From NCBI GenBank assembly GCA_020719045.1, contig DYQY01000006.1:30898-94897 (forward strand): 64,000 nucleotides of DNA. Direction: 5' to 3'. A program made the position numbers and the translations under genes. The DNA is from Candidatus Termititenax sp. GTDB lineage: Bacteria; Margulisbacteria; Riflemargulisbacteria; GWF2-35-9; DYQY01. Below are positions 6,443 through 14,090 of the stretch, piece by piece. The stretch's first letter is position 1, and the number at the start of each line of letters is the position of its first letter. The notes under the pieces were generated by a model. The model searched no databases and was not told the DNA's origin. It saw nothing but the letters and a program-made list of their open reading frames with translations.

Positions 6443-6979
6443 TTAAAACTTAGTATCAGATAATAGTGGGGCCAGTTTGTCTTTTTCAGACAATATAGGT
6501 TCTGCAATTGGCCAATCTATTGCCAACTGTGGGTCATTCCAGGCTACTGAACGCTCATGTTGTGGAGAGTACAAATTAGAACACTTATATTCGAACTTTG
6601 CATAATCACTTATTACACAAAAACCATGACCAAACCCTTTTGGAATAAACAACATTTTCTTATTTGTCTCTGACAGATACTCGCCAACCCACATACCAAA
6701 TGTTGGTGAAGCTATCCTTAAATCAACTGCAACATCAAAAACTTCACCTTCTGCTACTCTAACCAATTTATCCTGAGCAAATGGACTAGCCTGAAAATGA
6801 ATTCCCCGAAGGATTCCTTTTTTGGAATAACTAAAATTGTCCTGAACAAACTCAACATTAATACCATTCTCAAAAAATAAATCTTTCTTATAGGTTTCCA
6901 AAAAATAACCACGTTCATCGCCAAATACCTTTGGCTCAATAATAATTACTTCTGAAATTGCTGTTTCTATAAATCTCAT
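6443..6979 (-). CDS. rfbC: dTDP-4-dehydrorhamnose 3,5-epimerase
   Basis: This is the RmlC step of dTDP-L-rhamnose synthesis, a cell-surface sugar precursor. The 178-residue protein has the cupin-fold signatures DERGYFLETY (residues 21-30), GILRGIHFQ with catalytic His61, Lys71, FDVAVDLR with Asp86, FIPKGFGHGF (111-120), and the catalytic-site Tyr131 in FEYKCSNLYSP. It matches the usual length. It stands alone: rfbA, rfbB and rfbD are not nearby, so the rest of the pathway must be encoded elsewhere. It is divergent from the bactofilin gene. A TATAAT on its strand (6987-6992) lies only 7 bases before the ATG and no ribosome site is visible, again suggesting a leaderless transcript. Confidence 0.94.
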   Translation of the reverse strand: MRFIETAISEVIIIEPKVFGDERGYFLETYKKDLFFENGINVEFVQDNFSYSKKGILRGIHFQASPFAQDKLVRVAEGEVFDVAVDLRIASPTFGMWVGEYLSETNKKMLFIPKGFGHGFCVISDYAKFEYKCSNLYSPQHERSVAWNDPQLAIDWPIAEPILSEKDKLAPLLSDTKF

Positions 6980-6986
6980 ATTAATA

Positions 6987-6992
6987 ATTATA
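6987..6992 (-). promoter_or_regulatory. Putative -10 box of rfbC
   Basis: A perfect TATAAT on the minus strand ends 7 bases before the rfbC ATG. No -35 element or TG extension is seen. If used, the transcript would begin at or next to the start codon. Confidence 0.35.
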
Positions 6993-7075
6993 CTATATGT
7001 TTTTCTTTTTTCCCTGCTTACTTTTTACTTTTCACCATTCACTAATAAGGTCTCCCAATAAAAAAAAAATTATAG

Positions 7076-7081
7076 TATACT
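7076..7081 (+). promoter_or_regulatory. Putative -10 box of the bactofilin-rnf operon
   Basis: TATACT follows an A-rich tract (7061-7069). A start near 7088 would leave a leader of about 24 bases carrying the AAGGA ribosome site (7094-7098). No convincing -35 box is seen. Confidence 0.35.
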
Positions 7082-7111
7082 ATCATTTAACAAAAGGAAT
7101 AAACTTCACCA

Positions 7112-7456
7112 ATGATTAACAAAAATGAAAAAAAATTAGTATATATAAGAAAATCAGATTCTTTTGATGGAACCATAAACAGCCCAGACAATATATATCT
7201 AGAAGGTATTATTTCTGGAGAAGTTACTACAACTAAAAACATATATATTCTCAAGGGTTCTATTCTAAACACTGACCTAGTTGCAGAAAACATTCAAGTA
7301 TTCGGTGCAGTTAAAGGAAACTTAACAGCAAAAAAAAAGATCATTATTAATGAAGCTGCTAGAGTTTATGGCGACATTAAGTGTCATAGCCTTAAACTTC
7401 TTGAAGGAGCTATCTATAGTGGCAAAATTGAAGTTTCGGAGTTCTCGAACAAATGA
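7112..7456 (+). CDS. Bactofilin-family protein
   Basis: This is a polymer-forming cytoskeletal protein of 114 residues. It has the bactofilin right-handed beta-helix pattern of short rungs (for example IYLEGIISGEVTTTKNIYIL, VFGAVKGNLTAKKKIIIN, VYGDIKCHSLKLLEGAIYSG). In other bacteria, bactofilins scaffold envelope machines, stalks and cell-shape enzymes. An AAGGA box lies 13 bases before the ATG, a little far. Its stop overlaps the rnfE start (ATGA at 7453-7456), so it is co-translated with the rnf genes. That link to a membrane complex is unusual and may simply be operon sharing. Confidence 0.88.
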   Translation: MINKNEKKLVYIRKSDSFDGTINSPDNIYLEGIISGEVTTTKNIYILKGSILNTDLVAENIQVFGAVKGNLTAKKKIIINEAARVYGDIKCHSLKLLEGAIYSGKIEVSEFSNK

Positions 7457-8025
7457 AGTTCAGCCTTCTTAAAGAAAATCCAATCTTTGTACTTCTATTA
7501 GGTCTTTGTCCTACGCTAGCAGTTACCACCTCAGCCGTAAACGCAGTAGGCATGGGTCTGTCCACGCTGTTTGTTTTGGTTGGTTCAAATGCAATTGTTT
7601 CTCTTCTTAGAAACTCAATTCCAAAAGAAATAAGAATACCAGTATTTATTACTGTTATTGCTGCCTTTGTTACCATTATACAAATGCTTCTTGAAGGCTA
7701 TGCACCAGCAGTAAACAAGTCTTTGGGAATCTATATACCTTTAATTGTTGTAAACTGCATTATTCTTGGACGTGCAGAAGGATTTGCCTCAAAAAATGGT
7801 ATTTTCGCATCAATAATTGATGGTCTGGAAAAAGGTTTCGGATTTACTTTCGGACTTTTAGTTCTTGGCTCTATTAGAGAAATCCTAGGTAACGGAACTA
7901 TCTTTAATTTCCCAATTTTAACAAGTAGTTATGAACCAATGCTTATTATGATTCTTCCTCCTGGGGCGTTTATTACGCTAGGACTAGTTCTTGCCGCAAT
8001 AAATAAATACAAAGAAGTAAAATGA
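7453..8025 (+). CDS. rnfE: Rnf electron transport complex subunit E
   Basis: An integral membrane subunit of the Rnf ferredoxin:NAD oxidoreductase, which couples electron flow between ferredoxin and NAD to Na+ or H+ pumping. Residues 10-60 carry the family signature NPIFVLLLGLCPTLAVTTSA with its conserved cysteine, and LGIYIPLIVVNCIILGRAE (about 91-109) matches RnfE and not its paralogue RnfA. About six hydrophobic segments span the 190 residues. It overlaps both neighbours by 4 bases, giving a tightly coupled operon with rnfC, rnfD and rnfG. Confidence 0.93.
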   Translation: MKFSLLKENPIFVLLLGLCPTLAVTTSAVNAVGMGLSTLFVLVGSNAIVSLLRNSIPKEIRIPVFITVIAAFVTIIQMLLEGYAPAVNKSLGIYIPLIVVNCIILGRAEGFASKNGIFASIIDGLEKGFGFTFGLLVLGSIREILGNGTIFNFPILTSSYEPMLIMILPPGAFITLGLVLAAINKYKEVK

Positions 8026-9263
8026 AATATAATAAACTTTTCACAGAGAACCTATTAACAGAACAAGCACCAGAAGCTGATATTCTGTATATTCCTGCCT
8101 GCCAACATATTGGCGCTCCAGCAAAAATAATAGTCAAAAAAGACGACTTAGTTAAAGTTGGTGAACTTATTGCAGAAGCAAATGGGCACTTTTCATCTAA
8201 CATTCATTCAAGTGTCTCAGGAAAAGTACTAGACGTGAAACCTCATATACACACAAACGGCTCAAAAGTTATGACTATTGTAATAGAGAATGACAAAAAA
8301 TATCAAACCATTTCTGCTAAGCCGATTAAAGATTATAAGTCTTTATCTAAAGAAGAACTTATTGCAAAAATAAAAGAATTTGGCATTGTTGGGCTAGGTG
8401 GCGCAACATTCCCAACTCATGTAAAACTAGATATAAACAAACCAATCCAAGAAGTAATAATTAATGGGGCTGAATGTGAGCCTTACCTTACCGCTGACCA
8501 TAGACTAATGGTTGAAGATACAAAAATGTTTTATACAGGACTAGAGATAATTCAATACATTCTTAATCCAGAAAAAACATACATAGGAGTTGAGGACAAT
8601 AAACAAGAGTGCATTAAGGCTCTTAAAACATATGGCATTAACTTCAATAATGTCAGCGTATGCTCATTACCTACAAAGTATCCTCAAGGAGCTGAAAAGG
8701 TTCTTGTTAAAAACATTACTGGCAAATACGTCCACAAGCTTCCTGTCGATGTCGGAACAGTAGTTCTAAACGTAGGAACTGTTACTCAGATTGGCAAATC
8801 CTTTACAACAGGTCTACCGCTAATTGACAGAATAGTAACAGTTAGCGGTGAACTATTAGACAAAAAATACAATTTCAGAGTCAAAATTGGAACACCTTTT
8901 AATAGTTTACTTCCTTCAATGTCAGGCTTAGAAACTAAAGACTATAAAATTATTGCAGGTGGACCAATGATGGGTACTGCACAATATGACTTATCAGTTC
9001 CAGTACTTAAAGGAACTTCAGGAATACTTGTGATAAACAATAATTCTAAAGAAGAAGGAACTTGTATTCGTTGTGGTAGATGCGTAGATAATTGTCCTGT
9101 TGGACTACTTCCTATTGCTGCTGCAAAAAAAGGACTTCAAGCAATGGACTGTATGGAGTGTGGGCTTTGCTCTCATAACTGTCCAGCAAATGTAAACTTA
9201 GTTCAAAGAATCAGACAACAAAAAAATAAAATAAGAAAGATAGCCTGCGAGTGTAAAAAATGA
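8022..9263 (+). CDS. rnfC: Rnf complex subunit C (NADH/FMN and 4Fe-4S subunit)
   Basis: The peripheral catalytic subunit that exchanges electrons with NAD(H). Residues 124-135 (GLGGATFPTHVK) and 149-160 (GAECEPYLTADH) form the FMN/NADH binding signatures shared with complex I NuoF. Two 4Fe-4S clusters are ligated by C348-C351-C354-C358 and C377-C380-C383-C387. The 413-residue length is that of the short RnfC type, without the long Ala/Lys-rich tail of Enterobacteria. It begins inside the rnfE stop and ends inside the rnfD start (4-base overlaps). Confidence 0.95.
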   Translation: MKYNKLFTENLLTEQAPEADILYIPACQHIGAPAKIIVKKDDLVKVGELIAEANGHFSSNIHSSVSGKVLDVKPHIHTNGSKVMTIVIENDKKYQTISAKPIKDYKSLSKEELIAKIKEFGIVGLGGATFPTHVKLDINKPIQEVIINGAECEPYLTADHRLMVEDTKMFYTGLEIIQYILNPEKTYIGVEDNKQECIKALKTYGINFNNVSVCSLPTKYPQGAEKVLVKNITGKYVHKLPVDVGTVVLNVGTVTQIGKSFTTGLPLIDRIVTVSGELLDKKYNFRVKIGTPFNSLLPSMSGLETKDYKIIAGGPMMGTAQYDLSVPVLKGTSGILVINNNSKEEGTCIRCGRCVDNCPVGLLPIAAAKKGLQAMDCMECGLCSHNCPANVNLVQRIRQQKNKIRKIACECKK

Positions 9264-10201
9264 GCATAATAGTAACATCATCACCACATATAAGAGACCA
9301 TAACACAACAGATAAAGTAATGTTGCATGTAATATTAGCTTTATTACCAGCATCAATTACGGCTGTATTCTTTTTCGGAATTGGTGCCTTAAATATCATA
9401 GTTTCATCCATGGCTTTTGCCGTGATTATTGAATATGCAATAAATAAAATAAAAAAAGAAAAGACTACAATATATGATGGGTCGGCTGCTCTCACTGGGC
9501 TAATCCTTGCACTTTGCTTACCACCGTCAATACCAATATGGATAGTATTCATAGGCAACTTAATTGCAATAGGTATAGCAAAACACACCTTTGGTGGATT
9601 GGGGCATAATATTTTTAACCCTGCTGCAGTAGGACGTGCTTTTCTGTTTGTTGCGTATCCAGTAGCTATGACCACATGGATATTGCCTTCTGCTTGGTTT
9701 AGTTCAACGGCTATAACCTCAGCCACGGTTCTTGCAAAAGAAGCCCCTTACTCTGCTACTATCTACCAACTTTTCATGGGAAGTGTCCCTGGAAGTTTGG
9801 GCGAAACATCAGCTTTTGCACTTCTGCTTGGTGCTGGCTGGCTATTTTATAAAAAGATTCTAGATTGGAAGATACCAGTTAGCTTCTTTGGAACAATTAT
9901 AGTTATTGCACTTATCACTCAGTGTAATCCATTCTTCCACTTGTTTGCAGGTGGTGCGATGCTTGGTGGACTTTTTATGCTTACAGACTATGTTACTTCT
10001 CCTGTAACTAAACACGGTAGAATACTATTTGGTATCGGCGCTGGTATCCTTACCATGAGCTTAAGACTTTTCAGCACTCTCCCAGAAGGAATGAATTTCA
10101 GCATTCTACTAATGAACATTATGGTTCCTCTTTTAGATAATATGGGTGTTATTATTCACCTAAAACTATATAACAAAAGATATGGAGTAAAGAAACAATG
10201 A
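9260..10201 (+). CDS. rnfD: Rnf complex subunit D
   Basis: A polytopic membrane subunit (313 residues, about nine hydrophobic segments) that carries covalently bound FMN. The SAT motif with likely attachment residue Thr156 (AITSATVLAKEA) is present, and the conserved segment KHTFGGLGHNIFNPAAVGRA (108-127) is intact. It lies between rnfC and rnfG with 4-base overlaps on both sides, so the subunits should be made in fixed ratio. Confidence 0.94.
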   Translation: MSIIVTSSPHIRDHNTTDKVMLHVILALLPASITAVFFFGIGALNIIVSSMAFAVIIEYAINKIKKEKTTIYDGSAALTGLILALCLPPSIPIWIVFIGNLIAIGIAKHTFGGLGHNIFNPAAVGRAFLFVAYPVAMTTWILPSAWFSSTAITSATVLAKEAPYSATIYQLFMGSVPGSLGETSAFALLLGAGWLFYKKILDWKIPVSFFGTIIVIALITQCNPFFHLFAGGAMLGGLFMLTDYVTSPVTKHGRILFGIGAGILTMSLRLFSTLPEGMNFSILLMNIMVPLLDNMGVIIHLKLYNKRYGVKKQ

Positions 10202-10719
10202 AAAAGGCAATTTTATTAGCTATCTACATGACTGTTATTACGCTTATTAGTGGAAGCATTCTTTTCTATATGAACAACCTAACTCTACCACTTATTATGA
10301 GCCAATCAGAAAAAGAACAAACAGTTGCATTAAGCAAAGTATTACCAATAGCTCACTCGTTTGAAAAAAAAGACGAAACAACTTACAGTGGGCTTACCAA
10401 AGAAAAAAAACTATGTGGATACATCTTTAACGTAAAGCCAGTTGGTTATAGCGGAGAGATTAACATGCTAGTAGGAATATCTAATGGCAAAGTTACTGGT
10501 ATATCAATTTTAGCGCAAACAGAAACACCAGGACTAGGCGCAAAAGCACAAGAAGATAGCTTCCAACAACAATTTATCGCAAAATCCATTGAGGATGCTT
10601 TCGAGGCGAAAAAAGACATACGAGCAATAACTGGTTCGACAATTACAACCAAAGCCGTTGCAGATGGCATCAAAACAGCAATCGCAAGCTACAAAAAAAT
10701 CCTAGAAACCAAGGAGTAA
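10198..10719 (+). CDS. rnfG: Rnf complex subunit G
   Basis: A membrane-anchored flavoprotein of 173 residues: one N-terminal membrane helix (about 4-26) followed by an FMN-binding domain outside the membrane. ETPGLGAKA (109-117) and AITGSTITTKAV (143-154, FMN probably on Thr148) are the family signatures. It is the last rnf gene here. A phosphohexomutase follows 4 bases later. Neither rnfA nor rnfB is present in the window. Confidence 0.93.
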   Translation: MKKAILLAIYMTVITLISGSILFYMNNLTLPLIMSQSEKEQTVALSKVLPIAHSFEKKDETTYSGLTKEKKLCGYIFNVKPVGYSGEINMLVGISNGKVTGISILAQTETPGLGAKAQEDSFQQQFIAKSIEDAFEAKKDIRAITGSTITTKAVADGIKTAIASYKKILETKE

Positions 10720-10723
10720 TTCA

Positions 10724-12121
10724 ATGTCTGAAACATCGCTAAAAATAACTGTTGCAGGAATTAGAGGAGAGAACAACCTTTCATTACTTCCAGCCACAGC
10801 ACTAAAGTTTGCTGAAATTTTTGGTACAATCATGAAAAAAGGAACAATTATTTTAGGAACCGACACTAGGCTAAGCACTCTTCCTTTTAAGTCAGCTGTA
10901 ATCGCTGGGTTATCTGCTACTGGCTGTAACATAATAGATATTGGCGTAGTTGCGACTCCTACTACCCAAATAATGGTAAAGAAACTTAAAGCACAAGGCG
11001 GAATTATGATTACCGCATCACATAATCCAATCCAGTGGAACGGACTTAAGTTTATTTGTGATAAAGGGATATTTTTTGATGAAGAACAGATGCAAGAGAT
11101 TTTTGACCTATATGACAGCTATAATCTTAACCTAAAAGAATGTTCAACAAACGAAGAGTTTGTAAATAAAAAAGCTATCGACTATGCTGACGTACGCTCA
11201 CTTGGAACAATCTCTTCTTACTCTACCGCTGCTGAAGAGCACATAGATCATCTGCTTAAATTCGTGAATGTAGATTTAATCAAAAAATCAAAACTCAAAG
11301 TTGTAATAGACAGTTGCAATGGAGCTGGTGCTGTTTTAAACCCTATACTTTTTAAAAAATTAGGAATAGAGTTTACGAATATTAATAGCTCACCTGACGG
11401 AAAATTCACAAGAGGTCCAGAGCCATTACCAGAAAACATTACGCTACTAAGAGAAAAAGTATTAGAGGAAAAAGCTGATATTGGATTTGCTCAAGATGCT
11501 GACGCTGACAGGCTTGCTATAGTAAATGAAAAGGGACAATCTATCGGAGAGGACTACACCTTAGTTCTAGTAATGAAGTACCTTCTTGAAAGACACCCAA
11601 ACCCAGCTGGTAAAATAGTAGCTACTAACCTTTCTACCACTAAAGCCTTTGATGATGTTGCAGAAATGTATAAAACTAAAGTTGTTAAGACAAAAATTGG
11701 CGAAGTAAATGTTTCAAAAGTCCTACTCCAAAAAGATGCAATTGTTGGTGGAGAAGGAAACGGTGGGGTTATTATCCCTGAGATTGGATTAGGAAGAGAC
11801 TCATTTGCTGGCATTGCTTTTATGCTTGAGTATATGGCAAAAACAAAAATGTCAGTCTCCGAAATAGTAAACACTGTTCCTCGATATGAAGTAGTTAAAA
11901 CAAGCAAAAAACTTTCTTCACAAAAAGAAGTTGCTGGTATTCTTGATTTAGTAAAATCAAAGTTCTCTGGCGAAACTATGGATACCCAAGACGGTGTTAA
12001 AGTGATTTTTAAGGACTCATGGTTACATGTGAGAGCATCAAATACAGAGCCGATAGTAAGATACTTTGCTGAAGCTAAATCAAAAGACATTGCGCAATCA
12101 CTTATCAATCAAGTTTTTTAA
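10724..12121 (+). CDS. glmM: Phosphohexomutase, probably phosphoglucosamine mutase
   Basis: An alpha-D-phosphohexomutase that moves phosphate between C6 and C1 of a hexose. The four family motifs are present: active-site Ser99 in TASHNP, the metal loop DADADR, the sugar-specificity loop GGEGNGGV, and the phosphate-binding loop RASNTEP. GEGNGG resembles the archaeal-type phosphoglucosamine mutases more than the bacterial GlmM loop, so phosphoglucosamine (for UDP-GlcNAc and peptidoglycan) is likely, but phosphomannose or phosphoglucose cannot be excluded. It has 465 residues, a normal length. The gene starts 4 bases after rnfG and is probably in the same transcript. Confidence 0.88.
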   Translation: MSETSLKITVAGIRGENNLSLLPATALKFAEIFGTIMKKGTIILGTDTRLSTLPFKSAVIAGLSATGCNIIDIGVVATPTTQIMVKKLKAQGGIMITASHNPIQWNGLKFICDKGIFFDEEQMQEIFDLYDSYNLNLKECSTNEEFVNKKAIDYADVRSLGTISSYSTAAEEHIDHLLKFVNVDLIKKSKLKVVIDSCNGAGAVLNPILFKKLGIEFTNINSSPDGKFTRGPEPLPENITLLREKVLEEKADIGFAQDADADRLAIVNEKGQSIGEDYTLVLVMKYLLERHPNPAGKIVATNLSTTKAFDDVAEMYKTKVVKTKIGEVNVSKVLLQKDAIVGGEGNGGVIIPEIGLGRDSFAGIAFMLEYMAKTKMSVSEIVNTVPRYEVVKTSKKLSSQKEVAGILDLVKSKFSGETMDTQDGVKVIFKDSWLHVRASNTEPIVRYFAEAKSKDIAQSLINQVF

Positions 12122-12136
12122 GGTTAAAATTCCAAT

Positions 12137-12670
12137 ATGAACAAAAAAGAACTAAGAAATAATATTTTAGAACGCAGAAGAGCACTTCCTGCGCTGGAGG
12201 TTAAGCTTAGGTCAGAAAAACTTTTAGCTAAACTAGAAGAGTATCTGGAAGGCTTAAATTACACTTCAATCGCAGTTTATTACCCTATTCACAACGAAGT
12301 TGATATAAGACCACTATATGAATACTTATGGAAAAACAATAAAAACGTATTACTTCCTTATTCATACAAGAATGGCGATATGGAATTCAAACTATTTAAC
12401 AAAAATACTTTTCTTAAAAAAGATGACTACGGCATACCATCACCAAAAACTACTTCAATCTTTCCTGTTGATTTAATAGACCTAATTCTTGTTCCTTGTG
12501 TAGCCTGTGACAAAGAAAATAATAGGATGGGATATGGAGCTGGATTCTATGACAGATTTCTTGAAAAAGCTTCTGCAAAAACAGTTGGAATATGCTTTGA
12601 ATTTCAATTGCTTCACAAAATTCCAACCGACGAAAACGACAAAAAACTAACCTCAGTAATAACCGATTAA
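12137..12670 (+). CDS. 5-formyltetrahydrofolate cyclo-ligase
   Basis: Converts 5-formyl-THF with ATP to 5,10-methenyl-THF and so returns stored folate to one-carbon metabolism. The 177-residue protein shows the family's N-terminal basic helix (RNNILERRRALP), VYYPIHNEVDIRPL, and the signature NRMGYGAGFYDRFLE that binds ATP phosphate and metal. The length is usual. It starts 15 bases after the phosphohexomutase and ends just before a strong promoter for the ferredoxin gene. Confidence 0.93.
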   Translation: MNKKELRNNILERRRALPALEVKLRSEKLLAKLEEYLEGLNYTSIAVYYPIHNEVDIRPLYEYLWKNNKNVLLPYSYKNGDMEFKLFNKNTFLKKDDYGIPSPKTTSIFPVDLIDLILVPCVACDKENNRMGYGAGFYDRFLEKASAKTVGICFEFQLLHKIPTDENDKKLTSVITD

Positions 12671-12693
12671 ATAATTTGACCAATATGGAGCTA

Positions 12694-12722
12694 TTGCATT
12701 ATGCCTAAATTTTTACTATACT
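12694..12722 (+). promoter_or_regulatory. Sigma-70 promoter of the ferredoxin gene
   Basis: TTGCAT (12694-12699), 17 bases, TATACT (12717-12722): the best two-box promoter on the plus strand. Transcription should start near 12729, giving a leader of about 44 bases that contains a tandem decamer. Confidence 0.65.
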
Positions 12723-12724
12723 AC

Positions 12725-12744
12725 CTAAGGCGTGCTAAGGCGTG
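12725..12744 (+). repeat. Tandem 10-bp repeat in the ferredoxin leader
   Basis: CTAAGGCGTG occurs twice head to tail, directly after the -10 box and across the predicted transcription start. It could be an operator or simple slippage. Confidence 0.6.
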
Positions 12745-12772
12745 ATGTGTGTTATGGAGAAGGAGAATGTCC

Positions 12773-12958
12773 TTGACTATTAAAATAAACGATAACATCT
12801 GCATTGGTTGCGGAGTTTGCTCTGCAATGTGCGAAGATGTATTTGCAATGGATGAAGAAAGCGGTTTGGCAAAAGTAGTATCACAAGATATTAAAAATAA
12901 AGAACTACTAGATGAAATTATAGACACCTGTCCAGTAAATGCTATTTCAATAGCTTAA
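12773..12958 (+). CDS. 4Fe-4S ferredoxin
   Basis: A small electron carrier, about 61 residues, with one CxxCxxC motif (CIGCGVC), an extra Cys three residues on, and the distal CPVNAI. This fits a single 4Fe-4S cluster. I place the start at TTG 12773 (MTIKINDN...) because AGGAG at 12761-12765 is 7 bases upstream. The ATG at 12767 is only 1 base from that box, and the GTG at 12749 would lie before it. It has its own promoter. It is a plausible electron donor or acceptor for the Rnf complex encoded 2 kb upstream, though many enzymes use such ferredoxins. Confidence 0.9.
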   Translation: MTIKINDNICIGCGVCSAMCEDVFAMDEESGLAKVVSQDIKNKELLDEIIDTCPVNAISIA

Positions 12959-13016
12959 AATATTTACTTTACAGCGTTCTTTATTTATATTGGATAAGGG
13001 AGAATAAGGTACAACA

Positions 13017-14090
13017 ATGGAATTCAGCACAGAACTAAACACAGACGAATCGTTTGCCGCCAACTTGGTTACGCCTGAAGATATACTACAGGTTATTGCT
13101 AACCCAGAAAATAATTTAGATCAACTTGAGTCATTTATTGATGACAACCATCTCGATATTGTTGACCAGGAACCAGAAAACATCACATTAGATGGCGATG
13201 AAGAAGACATTCTCAAAGCAGAAATTGATCAACGCGAAGCAGAAAAAATCAAGACTTCTGACGTTGTAAAAATGTATCTTAAAGAAATAGGAAAAGTAAA
13301 TCTACTTTGTCTTAAAGACGAACAAAGTATTGCAAAAAGAGTTGCAGAGGGTGACCCTATTGCTAAACAGGAATTAATCGACGCAAACCTTAGGCTAGTT
13401 GTTAGTATTGCAAAAAAATACATTGGCAGAGGCATGGCTTTTCTTGACCTAATCCAAGAAGGAAACATTGGACTTATAAGAGCAACTGAAAAATTTGATT
13501 ATACCAAGGGTTACAAGTTCTCAACATATGCTACATGGTGGATTAGACAAGCGATTACAAGAGCAATTTCTGACCAATCAAGAACCATCAGAATACCTGT
13601 TCATCTAGGTGAAACCATGAGCAAATTACGTAAAGCTTCTAGACATCTAATGCAAGAGCTTGGAAGAAAACCTACTGAAGAAGAAGTATCAGAATATATG
13701 GAACTCCCTATCGATAAGGTTAGAGACATCTTCCGTTCGTCATTAACACCTATCTCACTTGAAACACCAATTGGAGATGAAAGTGATAGCTCAAAACTAG
13801 GTGACTTTGTTAAGGATGACAAAACCGACTCACCTGAAACTAGCTTATATAGGAATCTATTAAGAAAAGATTTAGACGAAATAATGCAAGAACTTTCTGA
13901 AAGAGAAAGAATGGTTATTAAGCTTAGATTTGGACTTGTTGATGATAGGCCTAGAACACTAGAAGAAGTAGGAAAAGTATACGATGTTACAAGAGAAAGG
14001 ATTCGACAAATAGAGGCCAAGGCTATTAAAAAGCTACGACACCCTTCTCGCCTTAAAAGGCTTAAGGGTTATCTAAAAGAGGAATCCTAG
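13017..14090 (+). CDS. rpoD: RNA polymerase primary sigma factor
   Basis: A sigma-70 of 357 residues. Region 1.2 starts near residue 80 ([15 protein letters not shown]). Region 2 (about 120-190) has [29 protein letters not shown] and the -10 recognition segment [15 protein letters not shown]. Region 3 follows, and region 4 (about 295-350) has the helix-turn-helix [20 protein letters not shown]. The N-terminal 80 residues are acidic and short, so the large 1.1 and non-conserved regions of Proteobacteria are absent. The extended -10 promoters seen in this window are compatible with such a factor. cheA begins on the base after its stop codon. Confidence 0.95.
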   Translation: MEFSTELNTDESFAANLVTPEDILQVIANPENNLDQLESFIDDNHLDIVDQEPENITLDGDEEDILKAEIDQREAEKIKTSDVVKMYLKEIGKVNLLCLKDEQSIAKRVAEGDPIAKQELIDANLRLVVSIAKKYIGRGMAFLDLIQEGNIGLIRATEKFDYTKGYKFSTYATWWIRQAITRAISDQSRTIRIPVHLGETMSKLRKASRHLMQELGRKPTEEEVSEYMELPIDKVRDIFRSSLTPISLETPIGDESDSSKLGDFVKDDKTDSPETSLYRNLLRKDLDEIMQELSERERMVIKLRFGLVDDRPRTLEEVGKVYDVTRERIRQIEAKAIKKLRHPSRLKRLKGYLKEES

